From: Ceratorhiza oryzae-sativae
Taxonomy: Eukaryota > Basidiomycota > Agaricomycetes > Cantharellales > Ceratobasidiaceae
Direction of reading: 5' to 3'
DNA length: 64,000 bases
Assembly: GCA_030998015.1 (NCBI GenBank)
Contig: JARWMV010000240.1
Coordinates: 620,001 to 684,000 of the forward strand
Below are positions 23,991 to 35,726 of the stretch, one piece after another. The position numbers were made by a program, and so were the translations under genes. The notes below the pieces were generated by a model, which made no database searches, was not told the DNA's origin, and worked only from the letters and a program-made list of their open reading frames with translations. How positions within the stretch are numbered: the first letter of the stretch is position 1; each line of letters begins with the position of its first letter.

Positions 23991-26900
23991 ATGACCACCG
24001 CACCGTGCATCACCATCTCCTCGTCGCGCTCGTCGCTCGGCACATCGCCCGCGTCTGCCCCGAACCCTATCCCGAACGTGTCCAGCAGCCAGCAGTTGTG
24101 TGAGTCTATTTTTTTTTCATGTGAATCGACTACGCGCTAATCGGGTGTGATATACAGCCCAGCTGTCGCGTAATGCGTCGGTCATTTCGACCTCGTCCTC
24201 GTCTTCTGCGTCGTCGATTGCAGCCACACCCCCGACCCGCCCCCGCCCGCTGCGCCAGTTTTCCTACCAGCCTCCGTCCCGCCCACGCTCGCCGACAGAA
24301 CAACGCGACCCCACCCGATCTCCATCCCGCCAGCGCACCCACTCCCCACACTCTCCCACCACCCCGCGCGGCGCTCGGGCCCCACCCCCAGTCTGGCTCC
24401 CTCGTGAGCTCGGCCGGGCAGAGAGCGACGACGACAGCGACAGCGCGTTGCCCGAACTCAGCGCTCCGACCTCCCGACGCGGATCGACCGCGGCCCACTC
24501 GCGGAAGGGATCCGTCAGCACCCTGCGCCGCTCTGACCTCGTCGAGCCACATGTGAGGGGTCATTCGCGCTCGGGCTCGGGATCCGCGTCGGGCACATCG
24601 GACGGTGCCCGGCCTGTGATTGCCCCGCCCGCAAGTCCGAAGGTGGTCACAAACCTGCTGACCGCGAGCCCCAAGCTCGCGGCCAGATCCCTCGCGATCG
24701 GTCCTGGAAAGCGCAGCCGTGTTCCCAGCACGGCCTCGAGTGCTGCCGTCCTCGCGGGCCAGCTCGAGGCCGTCACCAAAGATGCGATCCCACCACCCCA
24801 CGTCTACTCGAGCTCGAACCTCAATCCAAGCTCACAGCTCCACTCCGCACCATCCCCCGCGCCCGCCAGCCAGGGGCCCCGAAAACGACGCACGGCATCC
24901 ACCTCCACCTCCAAAGCTAGGTCCAGATCGACATCCGCGGCACCGCGTCAGCGTCAGCCTGTCAGCGCGGCTGACTTTGAATTTGGCGCCGAGCTGGGCA
25001 GTGGAAGCTACAGCACCGTTGTCAAAGCCTGGTTCAAGGGTGCTGGCTCGGGAATAGGCAATGGCATCATGGCTGGATTGGCAGGAGCTGGCGGAAACAG
25101 CGGAGAAGGCAAAGTTTACGCCGTAAAAGTATCGGATAAGCAATATCTAATCAACAAGGGCAAGGTGGGACTGAATCATACTCGCCCCGGAAAACACTGA
25201 CCCAGTCACACAGGTCAAGTATGCAAACGTAGAAAAATCAGCGCTGGCGCTGCTTGGAACTGGGAATCAGCATCGTGGACACCCAGGGATCGTCAAGCTC
25301 CATTGGACGTTCCATGATCCGATGAGTCTGTGTGAGTATTCTCTTCAAATCCGATGCGGACAGTGAGCACGACCATCGCCAAAATGAAAAATCGTGTGCG
25401 GGGAAGACTATTTACATGTTTCCTCGCGAGATTTATACTCGCACTCGGACAATCACGACTTGCCCTGCTTTGGCTTGGCGTGTTCTCGTGCTTCGAGGGG
25501 GCGTCATTCCGGGGCCGTGAGCGTCCCTTGTACCAATTGAGCAAGCCAGATCTACAGGAAACGTGCCGATAGGACACACTACTGCTTTTTCTGGCTCACT
25601 CCTCGATAGTCCCCGTGTACTTGCCCTTGCTTCTCACCCTTTCCCCGCGTATTTCGGATACCCCCCCACGCACTTCATTTCATCTGTGAGCGAGGATCAC
25701 AGGAGATTTTTCGGCATGACGTTAGCCCTGCGGTGCCGTCGCCCAGAGCGTCGTGCCCCACACGTTTTGGTGTCGTGCCTCCCGATCTCCGTTCTGCATC
25801 GGGTCTTATTGATTTGCGCCGTTGTCGCTCGTGTGGGCAAAAGATGCTGATGGGTTTGAATTAATAGATTTCGTACTTGACTTGGTTCCCAACGGCGAAC
25901 TCCTGGGTCGAATTAAGAAGCTCGGTTCATTAACGGCCGACGGAGCCCGATATTATACTGCACAGATTGTCGATGCAGTGGGTTGGATGCACGGTATGGG
26001 TGTAATACATCGGTAAGTAGGCATGCCTCTTCCTTTCTTCCACTGATTCTCATTCTTCCACTCTAGCGACCTCAAACCTGAGAATATTTTGCTGGACGAA
26101 GCCTTCAGGGTCAAGATTACTGATTTTGGGAGTGCGAGAGTTGAGAGTGGCAATCCCGAGGTACCGAGCGCACCAGGCACGGATGGCAGTTCGACTGCCG
26201 TGCCTGATCAACGTGCGAGCTCGTTTGTTGGCACGGCCGAGTACGTGAGCCCCGAGCTGTTGATCAACAATGTAACAAGCCGGTGGTGAGTTTTTCTCAG
26301 GATGATTCGGATACATGGTTTGACAGCACGAGGTTAGCTCGGACGTCTGGGCGATCGGGTGCATCCTCTTCCAGATGCTGGCTGGGCGACCTCCTTTCAA
26401 GGGAGGTAGCGAGTACCTCACTTTGGAGCAGGTCAAGCGGCTCGAATACTCGATTCCGGAGCGGTTCGACGACACTGCTAGCGAGCTTGTCAAAAGTATT
26501 TTGGTAAGTCAATTGTCCGCTTATATTGGTGGCTCGACGCTAATTCCTGATAGGTTCTCGACCCGGCTGCGCGCCCGACTATACCCGCCATTCGGAACCA
26601 CGCGTTTTTGGTTGACACGGTTTGGGACGAACTGTGGACGTGCGAGGCACCGCCGATGGAGAGTGGGCCTGTGCTGGGCCCCCCACCTCCCGATTCGGAC
26701 GAGGAGGATGTGGGCGATGCTTGGGATCGCATGGTTGGCGCAGCTGATGACGACGACGATGACGAGGGAAGCGAACCCATGTATTTCGGGCCCAAGCATG
26801 GCGGATCTGCGAACCTCGGTGCTCGAGGCGATGAATACCCCGAGGCCGACGGATACCAAGCTGGAATGGCTCTACAAGGTGTTCGCACTTATGGGATGGG

Positions 26901-28112
26901 TAGTTATGGTGGGAGTGTTGGCGCTGACGGGGTGGGCTACAACTTTGAAAACTACAAGTTTGGAGATGCTGGAGGACAAACCTCGACTATTCCGATCCCC
27001 ATACCGGATAGCGTCTCGCCTTCGGCTTCGGAACGAACCGTCACGGGGCCGCCGCCAGCACTTTCGGCACTGTTGCAATCGCAACCAGGTCATGTTGGGA
27101 TGCCTTCGAGGTTGTCTTTACCGCCGACGTTGCCCGCGATCTCGTCCCCCGATCTGACGGATGGGGCCAACGAGGTTGCAGTGGAGGATGAGGATATGGT
27201 TCCTGAGCTTCAGAGTGCGAACGCGTTGACGGACCAGAGGGCACGAACCGACCCGCTGCGGGCGTCACACTCGTCCACGATCTCGGGCGTTGGTACGACC
27301 AGTTCGTCCGAGGGAAGTCCCTTGGGATCAACCGTTGGGGGTACGACGCGCACTGGGAGTGGAGAGCGTATGCCTATCGTGGGTGGAGATGTCGAAGGGT
27401 TGAGGACCGCGCTGGCGGTTATGGGATTGGGCTCGGACGCTGAGCGACTGTGAGTTTACTCCTGGTTTCCCCGGAAGGTGCATGGTGACTGACAGCTTGG
27501 GCGCCCAGAACGTCGGCACTCAGGCCTGACGAGAAGCCGGTATTCATGAGCAGTATCTTGTCGAGACCCCGTCACCGGTTGACGGCCGTCTTGCCATCCA
27601 AACGACGCATTCTCGTTTTGACGAATACACCCAGGCTGCTTTGTGTCAAGGAGCAACGCGATCGGGTCGTCATTAAATCTGAGCTTGCGTTTTTGGGTGA
27701 TACAGCCCGTTCGGGCAGCGCAAAGAGTGCCCCTAGCGCCGCGACTCCCACCACAGGTACGACCGGACGTGGACGTTCGTTGGCGAGGTGGAAGTCTAGC
27801 TCGAGCGTCCCGCCTGTGAATGCCACAACGGGCGAGGTCGAGGCCGAGGTGGAACCAATCGCGATCGAGACTGTGCAGAGTGTGGACATAAAGGGAGAGA
27901 AGAGTTTTGTGATTCAGACTGTGAGTGTGATCTGTCATGGAATGAGGTATTTTGGCTGATTCAATGGGCTGCAGTTGTCTAAAGCTTATACTTATGTTGC
28001 TGAGAGCGCGGACGAGGCCGCCAAATGGGTTCAACAGATCAAGGCGATGCAGCATCGGAAACCGAGGAGGGTAAGCCTATTAGCGTCGCGACCCGTCCAG
28101 AATGGCCAGTAG
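23991..28112 (+). CDS. PDK1/Pkh-type protein kinase with C-terminal PH-like region
   Basis: Nine exons join cleanly: 23991-24099, 24158-25164, 25214-25331, 25868-26012, 26067-26285, 26338-26503, 26554-27449, 27509-27920 and 27975-28112, giving 1,069 residues. A long Ser/Pro/Arg-rich N-terminus precedes the kinase domain. Visible motifs are the glycine loop GSGSYSTVVKA, the lysine in YAVKVSDKQYL, HRDLKPENILL, DFGSAR and the activation segment SSFVGTAEYVSPEL, all typical of 3-phosphoinositide-dependent kinase 1. The kinase phosphorylates activation loops of AGC kinases at the membrane. An acidic linker follows, then a C-terminal region (ILVLTNTPRLLCVKE ... ADEAAKWVQQIKAMQ) that fits the PDK1 PH domain. 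The intron 25332-25867 is about ten times longer than the others. Confidence 0.93.
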
Positions 28113-29280
28113 TTGGACTGGAGGCGAATGATTTAACCTTTATATGCGTATTGTGCGGATAGGCGATATATATGGCTTTTTGCTTATGCATAGTTTTATG
28201 TGTCTTGTGGAACTACATTCGTATAATGGATTGTTGCTTGTAGTAGGACCTGTCCCTGTAGTTGTTTGACCAATGTCAAATATAATGTTAATAGTTGACT
28301 GTTTCAACCATGGCCAAAAATAATATGATTCTACATGTCGAGCCTGCCACTGCAGGGGTTTATGTTCGATTAAGTTTCTTGGTCGCACTCGGTGCTTGGT
28401 TTCTAACATCTAGACGTTGATCTGACCAACGCACGCTATGACTTCAAGACACAGGGCCCTGGATGTCGCAGAAGTACGATATATGATGGTCTCTCACTGC
28501 GAGAGTTCTGCTCTACTCTCACTTTTGACTATCGCCCGGGAATGTTTTCATCTTGCGGCACGTCGTATTTGGAGCTGATCTACTCTTCCTGTTCAAAGCC
28601 TCTTGAAACTACTGAACAGAATAGGGTACCACATAGGTAGAGATAATAACACTGATAGAGTAAGCATATCTATAATTAAGCCAGCTCCATTCAAATAATT
28701 GTCTTGACCCGGCCTCTAGATTCAGGCTTCGCAGCCTCCCGGTTATTCCAACAGGCTCAATCTGTACGCCGGCCACGTGAGATCACTCGATCCCAATATG
28801 TTTGAATGTATGGATGTTTGAATGTATGGCAGACAAAGACTACTTTCCAAGATGGCAAACTATGCGCGGTTTCTACTCGATGTGTTGCTGCCACTCTGTG
28901 ACCCCGACCCTCAGTTGGCTTGGGTTAGCCAAGTTACTATGAATGCGGAACTGGTGGCATCACCCAGTCTTGTGGACTTTACCCTGCCGGGATGTGCGCA
29001 GGATTCTTCTCATGACAAGTGCGAGGCTGAGCCCCAACCCCTTTTCAACTTCTTGGGTTCGCTCTTCAGAATCTTTGGCAGATATCACTATTCAATGGAG
29101 ATGCCAGACATCTCTCGTAGGGTGCGGAGCAATACATTGATGAGATATATTCCTTTGAATGTGGCCTAATCCTATACATCTGGTGTCGTTCTCCTTCAGT
29201 TTGAACGTATTGGATAAACGCCTCATTGAGTGGGTATCCATGATACCCAAATTTGATACCCTAGTGTTGAATGGGTTTCG
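28113..29280. other. Intergenic region with a short tandem duplication
   Basis: No convincing gene. A 16 bp unit, ATGTTTGAATGTATGG, is repeated twice in tandem at 28798-28829. The frame 28822-29169 starts inside this repeat and shows no domain. Confidence 0.4.
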
Positions 29281-29464
29281 GTGAAGCTAACACACGTTTG
29301 ACAATGCAGCTACCTCCAAAGGTTCATTTCTTGCCCTGCATGCCCTAGATTGCGACTACAAGGTGGTCGAGAGTATTTGGAAAACGCCGATGGTCACGCG
29401 TCTCAGAGATGTACATCATGTCGGTCCTGGATATGAGAAACTACGGTTCTTTTTTGAAGGCTTT

Positions 29465-29481
29465 ATCAACAGGTCTCGTTA
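29465..29481 (+). repeat. Target-site duplication, left copy
   Basis: ATCAACAGGTCTCGTTA, identical to 29772-29788. The pair flanks the ~290 bp insertion. Confidence 0.85.
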
Positions 29482-29771
29482 AGGGCTCCCGCCCTCGGCT
29501 CAAGACTTTCTCCCTCTCTTTCCCCTCTCTCTCTGTGCCTCGGACGCCGTGCGCTTTGTTCCTTGCCATAATGTTACCCTCCCCCCACGTGACTCGCCTT
29601 AGGCGTCTCGCTCGGACGCGCTTCTCTCTTCGCGCTACACTCTTTCTCCCTGTACCCCGGTGCAGGGTGTTGCCCGGTTCTTCTTCTTCGTGATCAGGCC
29701 GGGACCGCGCCTTGGCTCATTGTGAGACTGCTAGCGGTATACAAATAATAGATTTCATCATCATCATCATC
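29482..29771 (+). mobile_element. Short retroposed element (SINE or truncated LINE end)
   Basis: The insert is about 290 bp, starts AGGGCTCCCGCCCTCGG and ends in a simple (TCA)n tail at about 29757-29771. It is bracketed by a perfect 17 bp duplication. A long duplication plus a simple-repeat 3' tail is the hallmark of target-primed reverse transcription, so it is a SINE or the 3' end of a non-LTR element. I see no clear tRNA-like A and B boxes, which leaves a 5'-truncated LINE equally possible. It has no coding capacity. It is GC-rich and not CpG-depleted, so it is younger than, or was spared from, the decay seen at 18-22 kb. Confidence 0.75.
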
Positions 29772-29788
29772 ATCAACAGGTCTCGTTA
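29772..29788 (+). repeat. Target-site duplication, right copy
   Basis: ATCAACAGGTCTCGTTA, identical to 29465-29481, directly after the (TCA)n tail of the inserted element. Confidence 0.85.
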
Positions 29789-30340
29789 TTCGGACCAACT
29801 CTGTGTCAGCTCGTATAGGGGTCCATTCCAGCCTGCGCAACTCGCGTCTTCCACGCAGCCGGAGTGTTACAAAGCGAGTGATCTCATTGCGCGATTCGAA
29901 GCTACATACTCCATGCGCTGCATCGCGAAGATCTGGGCATCTCTTCTTGTGCTGGAGCTTGAGCACATTACAGCCGAGCTTGAAGACTTTACGATGTTGC
30001 CATTACATATGCCGTGGCTGAAGTGTATCTTCGTATTGGCGCGCCGGCAGAACTAGCGGCCTCGGAACCCTGGAGCTCGCCTTGTCGAAGCTTGGGTCGA
30101 ATGTAGGAGAACTGTCAGCCCTTGGATTCAATGTCTACCTACGGCTAACCTCGGAGCACGAACATTCAAAAGTTGTGAAGGACGCGCTTGCAAGTTCTCA
30201 GTGGGGCTCGGAGTGCGAATTACCCCAGCAGGGCCCAGAGCGCGTTTTCTATCAGAGGTATCACCTGATAATTATAAGAAGCTAAACAAGAGGATCCGAG
30301 AGCCGATGAAGAACGAGTTTGGTGCGGAGATGAAAATCGA

Positions 30341-31168
30341 TTCTAGGGCGGTCATCGCGTCAGTTGTGCCATGAGAAAGGGGTTCAAGTATGCGCTTGTT
30401 GAAAAGTAACTTGAAGGGCTTAAGGCGAGCATCAATGGTGTTTTTAGACTAGTTGTGATCTCGGTCTACTCGGCGGCTCGCGCTCCAGTGTTGCTTCGAT
30501 TTGCTCGAGAAGGCTGCTGGTATTGTTACGTTTAAGATCACAAGGTCGGCCGATGCGGTCATTTTTATCAAATTCATCTCGGTTCAAGGCTGCGCAATGC
30601 AACCGCTTGGCTGCAAAAGGGGCGTGAAATCGGGGAATTTTGCGATCCGATCTAGTCCCCTGGGCTCTGGAACAAGTATCTGAGATATGATCGTTCCCAT
30701 TCTAGACAGAAAATGCGCATTCAGCCAGCTTCAAGTCTCTTTTACCACCTGCGCGGGCAGGTCGTCCCACCACGATCCGCCAGCGTCTTGAGATCACGAC
30801 CCTTGAAGATGTGCATACCCTCGATAAAGGCGACTCGGGAATGGGGCCTTCATTTTAGGCTTCCACGGGGCATGCTCCACGACACATGTTCAAACGGTCG
30901 ACTATCGTAGTCTAGTTTGATTCAGGTGCGGCACGGAGCGAGGCGAAGAGCGGAGCATCGGCCGTTGTCGAACGTAGACAAATCGCGTGTGTATGTGTGT
31001 GTGTGTGTGCGTTGCGAATGGGGGAGCATTCGTGACGCGGCTGTACGCGGTGGGGACTGTGACATGAGCGCATGGTCAGACAAGGGTAAAAATGGGGGGG
31101 GGGTGAGGGGGGACTGTGCCTTGATGACTGAGCGAGATGAGATGGACTCGAGCGAGGACAAAACATTA
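30341..31168. other. Intergenic region with simple repeats
   Basis: Contains a (TG)n tract near 30990-31010 and a G-run near 31094. No coding sequence is supported. Decayed remnants of the upstream pseudogene may extend into its first part. Confidence 0.4.
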
Positions 31169-31262
31169 CGGTCGCTGTGCGATTCGAACACACGCGGTCG
31201 GAGACCATACCCTGTGCTGGAGGAATAGCAGGGGCACCCATTAACCACTCTGGCAAACGACC
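31169..31262 (-). tRNA. tRNA-Ser(GCU) with 12-nt intron
   Basis: On the minus strand the acceptor stem GGTCGTT pairs with AGCGACC. The anticodon stem TGCCC/GGGTA encloses loop bases CTGCTA, giving anticodon GCU. About 12 nt of intron follow position 37. A long variable arm (GGTC...GACC) marks the serine type, and the T arm has TTCGAAT in its loop. A TTTT run shortly downstream can serve as the Pol III terminator. A second copy lies at 54406-54497 with an intron two bases shorter. Confidence 0.9.
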
Positions 31263-31984
31263 TTGATGACTCGAGGCCAGCTGATCTACGTGATAGCCTG
31301 GATGTGCGGAGATCAGGTGACGCGCGCAAAAAGAAGGTTAGTCATTGACTAAGCTCGAAGGGGGATGGAAGCGATGGGGTTCATTTGCGGTGTGATCAGC
31401 ATGGCGGGTCATGTGGACTGTGCCAGTCGGCGTTGGCTCACTTGCCTGGACTGCGTGGGGACGCGGACGGGGACTGTGCCGGTACGCGTCGGCGCTGCCA
31501 GTGCGGGGGCGACGGTCCACCAGCGGACAACGAGAGCGCACGCGGTCGGGGCTTCCGGAGGGGCACGGGCCCATCGCGAAGCCGGCCGCGCGCTGACAGA
31601 ACCATGTGGAGCGTGACCGGGCGTGACGATCACGTGCGGCCGTCTCGGCAGCGTTGGCGGCGACGAGCGGCCCTGCAGCGACAGGCTGCTGTGCGGGACA
31701 GAGTGTCCGACATCCGCGCTGGAGATGTGTTGTGAAATACGTGTTTTCTGTGTGCGGGGTGCAGTGTGTGACGTGACTGCTGCGGGGGTTCTTGAGCACA
31801 TGGCGATTTGAGGGAGGACTGGCGTGCTTGCAACCTCCCCCCTTCGTCGCTGCTGCTGCTGCTGCTTTGAGCGCGCGTTCGGCGACGAACCCCCCTAGTT
31901 CCGTAGCTCTCCCGATAATATTTCTGTCATTCTGTCTCGGCCGCTCCCCTCGCTCTTGCCCTCGTTCCCGCGCCTTTTCGCGCC
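31263..31984. other. GC-rich upstream region of the Ksp1-type kinase gene
   Basis: Several long overlapping frames on both strands reflect GC content only. No domain or splice-supported gene is seen. It lies between the tRNA and the kinase start and should contain the kinase promoter. Confidence 0.4.
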
Positions 31985-34900
31985 ATGTCCATGTCTGTCG
32001 CCTTCCCGTCCGAAGCCTCGGAGCGACTGCCACGTCCGCAGGCGTCGTCCGCCCTGCTCGCTGCGCTCGCCGCCAACACCGAGCGCTTTGCCCAGCCGTA
32101 CCAGTACGCGATTCCCCCGCTCCAGACAAACGGCCTTCCGTGCGTCGCCTCGTCTGTGTGCGCTGTCCGAGCTGACTCGTGTTTTTTTCCTCCCCGCTAG
32201 CCGCCGCCTGTCCAGCGCCGCTTACGACTCGGCCTCGTCGGGCCTCCCGAGCCCGACCTGGCCCACGCCGCCCCACACGCCGTCCAAGGCGCTGCTCGCC
32301 GAGCCAAAGCCGCTGCTTCTCCCCCCGCCCATCGCATCCGCAGCATCTCCTATCCGTGCCAGTCCCCTAGTGCATCCTCGTCGCCTCAGCAACGCCAGCG
32401 CCCGCTATTCCCGCCGCGTCTCTCTCGCAAGTGCCTTTTCCCTTTCCCGCCCCCCATCCAGCACCCGGCTCCAGTCCAGACAGGTGTCCATCCGGCTGGC
32501 GACCGCCTCGGCTCGCAACTCGACGGTCGGATCTGTCCCAGAGGAAATCCTTGGCGAAGGAGATGTCGTTGGAAGCGGCGAGATCCTCAACGGCGAGCCC
32601 GTCACCGCCATCGAGGACATCGACACTCTGGTTCCGGGTGGCCCCGAGAACGGCTCCCAGGCCCGCTACGAGATTGTCAAGAAGCTCGGCAGCGGCAGCT
32701 ACGCCACCGTCTTTCTCGCTCGTGAAATCTTGGATGAACCCGCGCCTCCCAGCGACACTGATCTGCCCTTTGAGTGGAACGGCTCCGATGACGCTCATAC
32801 CGATCCCGATGCCACCATCCGCACCCCCGGCGCGTGCCCCACACCCGGAGGACGCACCTACGGCCGCAGCTTTGCCATCAAGTGTCTATCGCGCGCATCG
32901 CTCAACACCCCGGAGAGCCTGGCTGTGCAGATGCTCGAAGCCACCATCCATGGAAGTCTGCCGGTGCACCCCAACGTGGTCTCGCTCCATGCGGCGTTTG
33001 AGAGCCCATCGTGTCTGTTTCTCGTCCTCGAGTACGTCCGCGGCCCCGATCTCTTCTACTTTTTGGAACAGAGCCGCGATGCCCTCCCGCCCTCGCCCTT
33101 GGTCGAAGAACACGAGTTCACGCCCCGCGCCCCTTCCAATGTCCCCGGGCCCACCGGTTCTGGACACCACACCCACACGGCTTCCCATCCGGCCCACACC
33201 CCGCCCACACCCTCGCTCCTCTCGGCCCTCGGCCCGTCGTTTATCCTGAGCCCGACCCGCCTCCGTCTCGTCGCGAGCATGTTCCGTCAGATGTGTGATG
33301 CCGTTGCCTCTTGCCATTCTCACGGCGTCAGCCATCGCGACATCAAGCCTGAGAACTTTATCGTGACCGATGCCTGGGTCCCCGCCGGAGACGCCGACGG
33401 TCGCAAACAGCGCAAGGTCGTCGTCAAGCTTTCCGACTTTGGTTTGGCCACCAACGAGCTCGAGAGCTCTGACATGGATTGTGGTAGCGCCCCGTACATG
33501 AGCTATGGTGCGTTTCCCTCGACAGGTCCAGATCTGCCACTGACTGGATCCATGCAGAGTGTCGCAACAATTATGCACCCACGTACAACCCCCGCGCGGC
33601 CGATGTCTGGTCTCTCGGCATTGTGCTCATCAACATGTGAGTCTACGTTTGGTGCTATTTATGCTTTCCATCTGACATGTGCTAGGCTGTATCATGTCAA
33701 CCCATGGGCTGATACCTTTGATGGCGCGTGCCCCTCGTTCTCTGCCTTTCGCGCGGACCCGGTCGGCTTTTTCATCTCTCGGTTCGCGGGCATGACCCAT
33801 GCCGTTGCGACATTCCTGGCTACCCGGGTCTTTTGCATTCCCGATTCGGACCGAGTCGATGCTGCCGGCTTTGGAGAATGGGTCAAGAACCTCGCCAGGC
33901 ACTTTGACGTCGGTGTCATGGGAGAATTCGACGGAAGCATGCCAGTCACCCCAGTGATGGGGGCCGTGGTGCTCGGGGGATTGCCTGTACAACGCGAGGG
34001 GTTGATTGACGTCGAAGGTGCAAGGGAGGTACTTGGTGGTCTGGGTTTGACTGGTGTGGATGGAGAGCCAGAGGAGGAGGACGGCGCCGAAGACAAGGGA
34101 GAGGTGCTCAGGACGACGACCAGTGGTGCGAGGAAGCGCGGAAAACGTGGCGCGAGGAAGAACAAGAACGCTGCCCCTCCGACCGAACCTTCTACGCCTG
34201 TCACCCCAATTCCCGCGATCATGGGCGAGGACCCGGCAGCCAAAGTACAGGACCTCGCGCGCGAGCTCTCGAAACAGTCTCAACCCAGTCGCGCACCCTC
34301 TGCCAATCCCGAGCCCCGTATGACCAAAAAGCCGAGCAAGTGGAGGTTATTCAGCGTTCGCAACGAGTCCAGTTCGGGTTCGGGTCGTGTATCTGGATTG
34401 GACAGCGTCAAGGACTCTGCACCCGAGGCTGCGGCGACTCCAACGGTGATGAGCTTGTTGGGCAGCTTGGAGGCCACTGGGCCGATCACACCGCGTGCAC
34501 CGGCCCCTGCTCCTTCCCGACCATACGTCCATCCGCACGCGACCCACAAGTCTTCGCCTTTGGCTCCTGTGTCTGCTGAAAACCGCGGACGAGGCAAGAT
34601 GACCGTGCCTGGAAATTCGTGGGGCTCGTCGCCAATAGGCCAATTCGCCACAGATGCCCGCGGCAAGAGTCCGGCTGCTCCTGTGCGCAATCCAACGATC
34701 CCAGCGATTGCGGCTCCTGTCGTCTCTCCTGCCCCTATTGCGCCCCACGCGTCTACGAACGTGCATCGGCCGCCGAGTCGGCCAACTGGCGCCAGAGCAC
34801 ATCCACGGTTTCGACCTCGTTCACACACTTTAGCAACGCGAGCGCACGCACGATTTCCACGGTCGCGACCAGCGTCTCAGGGTTTTCGTCTGCGCCAAGT

Positions 34901-35338
34901 AAGCACGATGCTGCATCTATGAGAAGTGCCGCAGCTCCCAAACGTCGTGCTCCCCAGTCGAATGTGAAACGTGAGTTTGGGTTCGATTTCTCGAGGGTGC
35001 ATATACTGATTACGTGTTTGAATGCAGAAATGGACGGTATCCCTTGGGAAGTCGACGCTCTCCCTCGCCAAGCTTTCCCCCGCGGTCCAGACGGGCGTCT
35101 GATTCAAGGTCATATTCACGGTGCGCCTCGCAATAAAGCCCCGCGCGCCGGCGCCAGCGGGCTCAGTACGATCAACGAGCAAGGGTCAGTGTACCGCCGT
35201 CCAGACGCCTCTGGCTCCACGACTGGCTTGGACCGACAGCGCAGTGCTTCGCCCGAGGTGCCGAAGAAGGTGCCAAAGGGCCAGATCAACACACTAAGGG
35301 GGATGTTGCGCGCACTGGGTGCCGGCGCAAAGGATTGA
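31985..35338 (+). CDS. Ran1/Ksp1-type Ser/Thr protein kinase
   Basis: Exons are 31985-32139, 32201-33507, 33558-33636, 33686-34970 and 35028-35338. The kinase domain shows GSGSYATVFLA, the lysine in FAIKCLSRASL, HRDIKPENFIV, DFGLATNE, then CGSAPYMSY joined across an intron to a segment with ADVWSLGIVLINML and NPW. This layout, with a long insert before the catalytic loop, matches the Ran1/Pat1-Ksp1-Sks1 group, which in yeasts acts in nutrient (TORC1/PKA) and developmental control. A disordered tail follows. The exon lengths sum to 3,137, one short of a multiple of three: the frame shifts around the CCCC run 34743-34746, after which ERASAAESANWRQ reads on to the stop. A missing C or an unusual intron there would explain it. 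Confidence 0.9.
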
Positions 35339-35726
35339 GCTTTGCTCTCTCCTGCTCTGCCGCACCCCGACTCTATGGTTTCCTTCCATCGATCTAACTT
35401 GCACGGACCTGAGCTCTGATGTGTTTTATTCCCCCTTTCACCAACCTTGTCCTGAGCTCGGTCTTTGGACTATTTATCTCAAATTTGTTACACTAGCTAA
35501 ACCCAACAACGCCTTCCTTCTTATCCTGCCGCCTTCACCCCTCCAACACCGCCAGTTCATCCGTCCGTCTGGTGTTTCCGATTCAATTCAACAAACAGCA
35601 AACCTACACTCGTTATCCGTCTCCTTTTTTTTTCTTCTCTTCTCGCTTTCTGTGTGCTTTGTCCTCTGGTTCTCGGCCAAGTGTATAGAAAGAAAGTTAT
35701 CCGACGCTATGCATTCATGTTTTGTC
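35339..35726. other. 3' flank of kinase gene
   Basis: Pyrimidine-rich sequence with poly-T tracts. It is probably the 3' UTR of the kinase gene; no separate gene is seen. Confidence 0.4.

Larger units (their letters stand above)
29300..30340 (+). pseudogene. Decayed gene interrupted by a retroposed insertion
   Basis: Before the insertion the plus strand reads HHVGPGYEKLRFFFEGF; directly after it reads RSRYSDQLCVSSYRG. If one copy of the 17 bp duplication and the insert are removed, the two parts join in a single frame that runs on to about 30054. Further coding-like pieces follow in other frames (LRLTSEHEHSKVVKDALA near 30150; NKRIREPMKNEFGAEMK near 30290). I do not recognise the family. The frame changes downstream show it was broken at more than one place, so the insertion need not have been the first lesion. 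Confidence 0.55.

Noticed and set aside
24130..24801. 223-codon minus-strand open frame
   Set aside because: Antisense to the disordered N-terminus of the PDK1-type kinase; a product of GC-rich codons.
28798..28829. Two 16 bp direct repeats as a possible array
   Set aside because: Only two adjacent units without spacers; a small tandem duplication, not a CRISPR-like array, which would not be expected in a fungus anyway.
29482..29771. tRNA-derived head for the short retroposed element
   Set aside because: I looked for A- and B-box-like sequence near the 5' end and found none convincing, so I do not call it a tRNA-derived SINE.
30985..31015. (TG)n tract and nearby G-run
   Set aside because: Simple microsatellites with no evident link to a gene or element.
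31338..32276. 312-codon minus-strand open frame
   Set aside because: It lies across the promoter and first exon of the Ksp1-type kinase, has an Arg/Pro/Ser composition typical of GC-rich antisense, and no domain or splice support.
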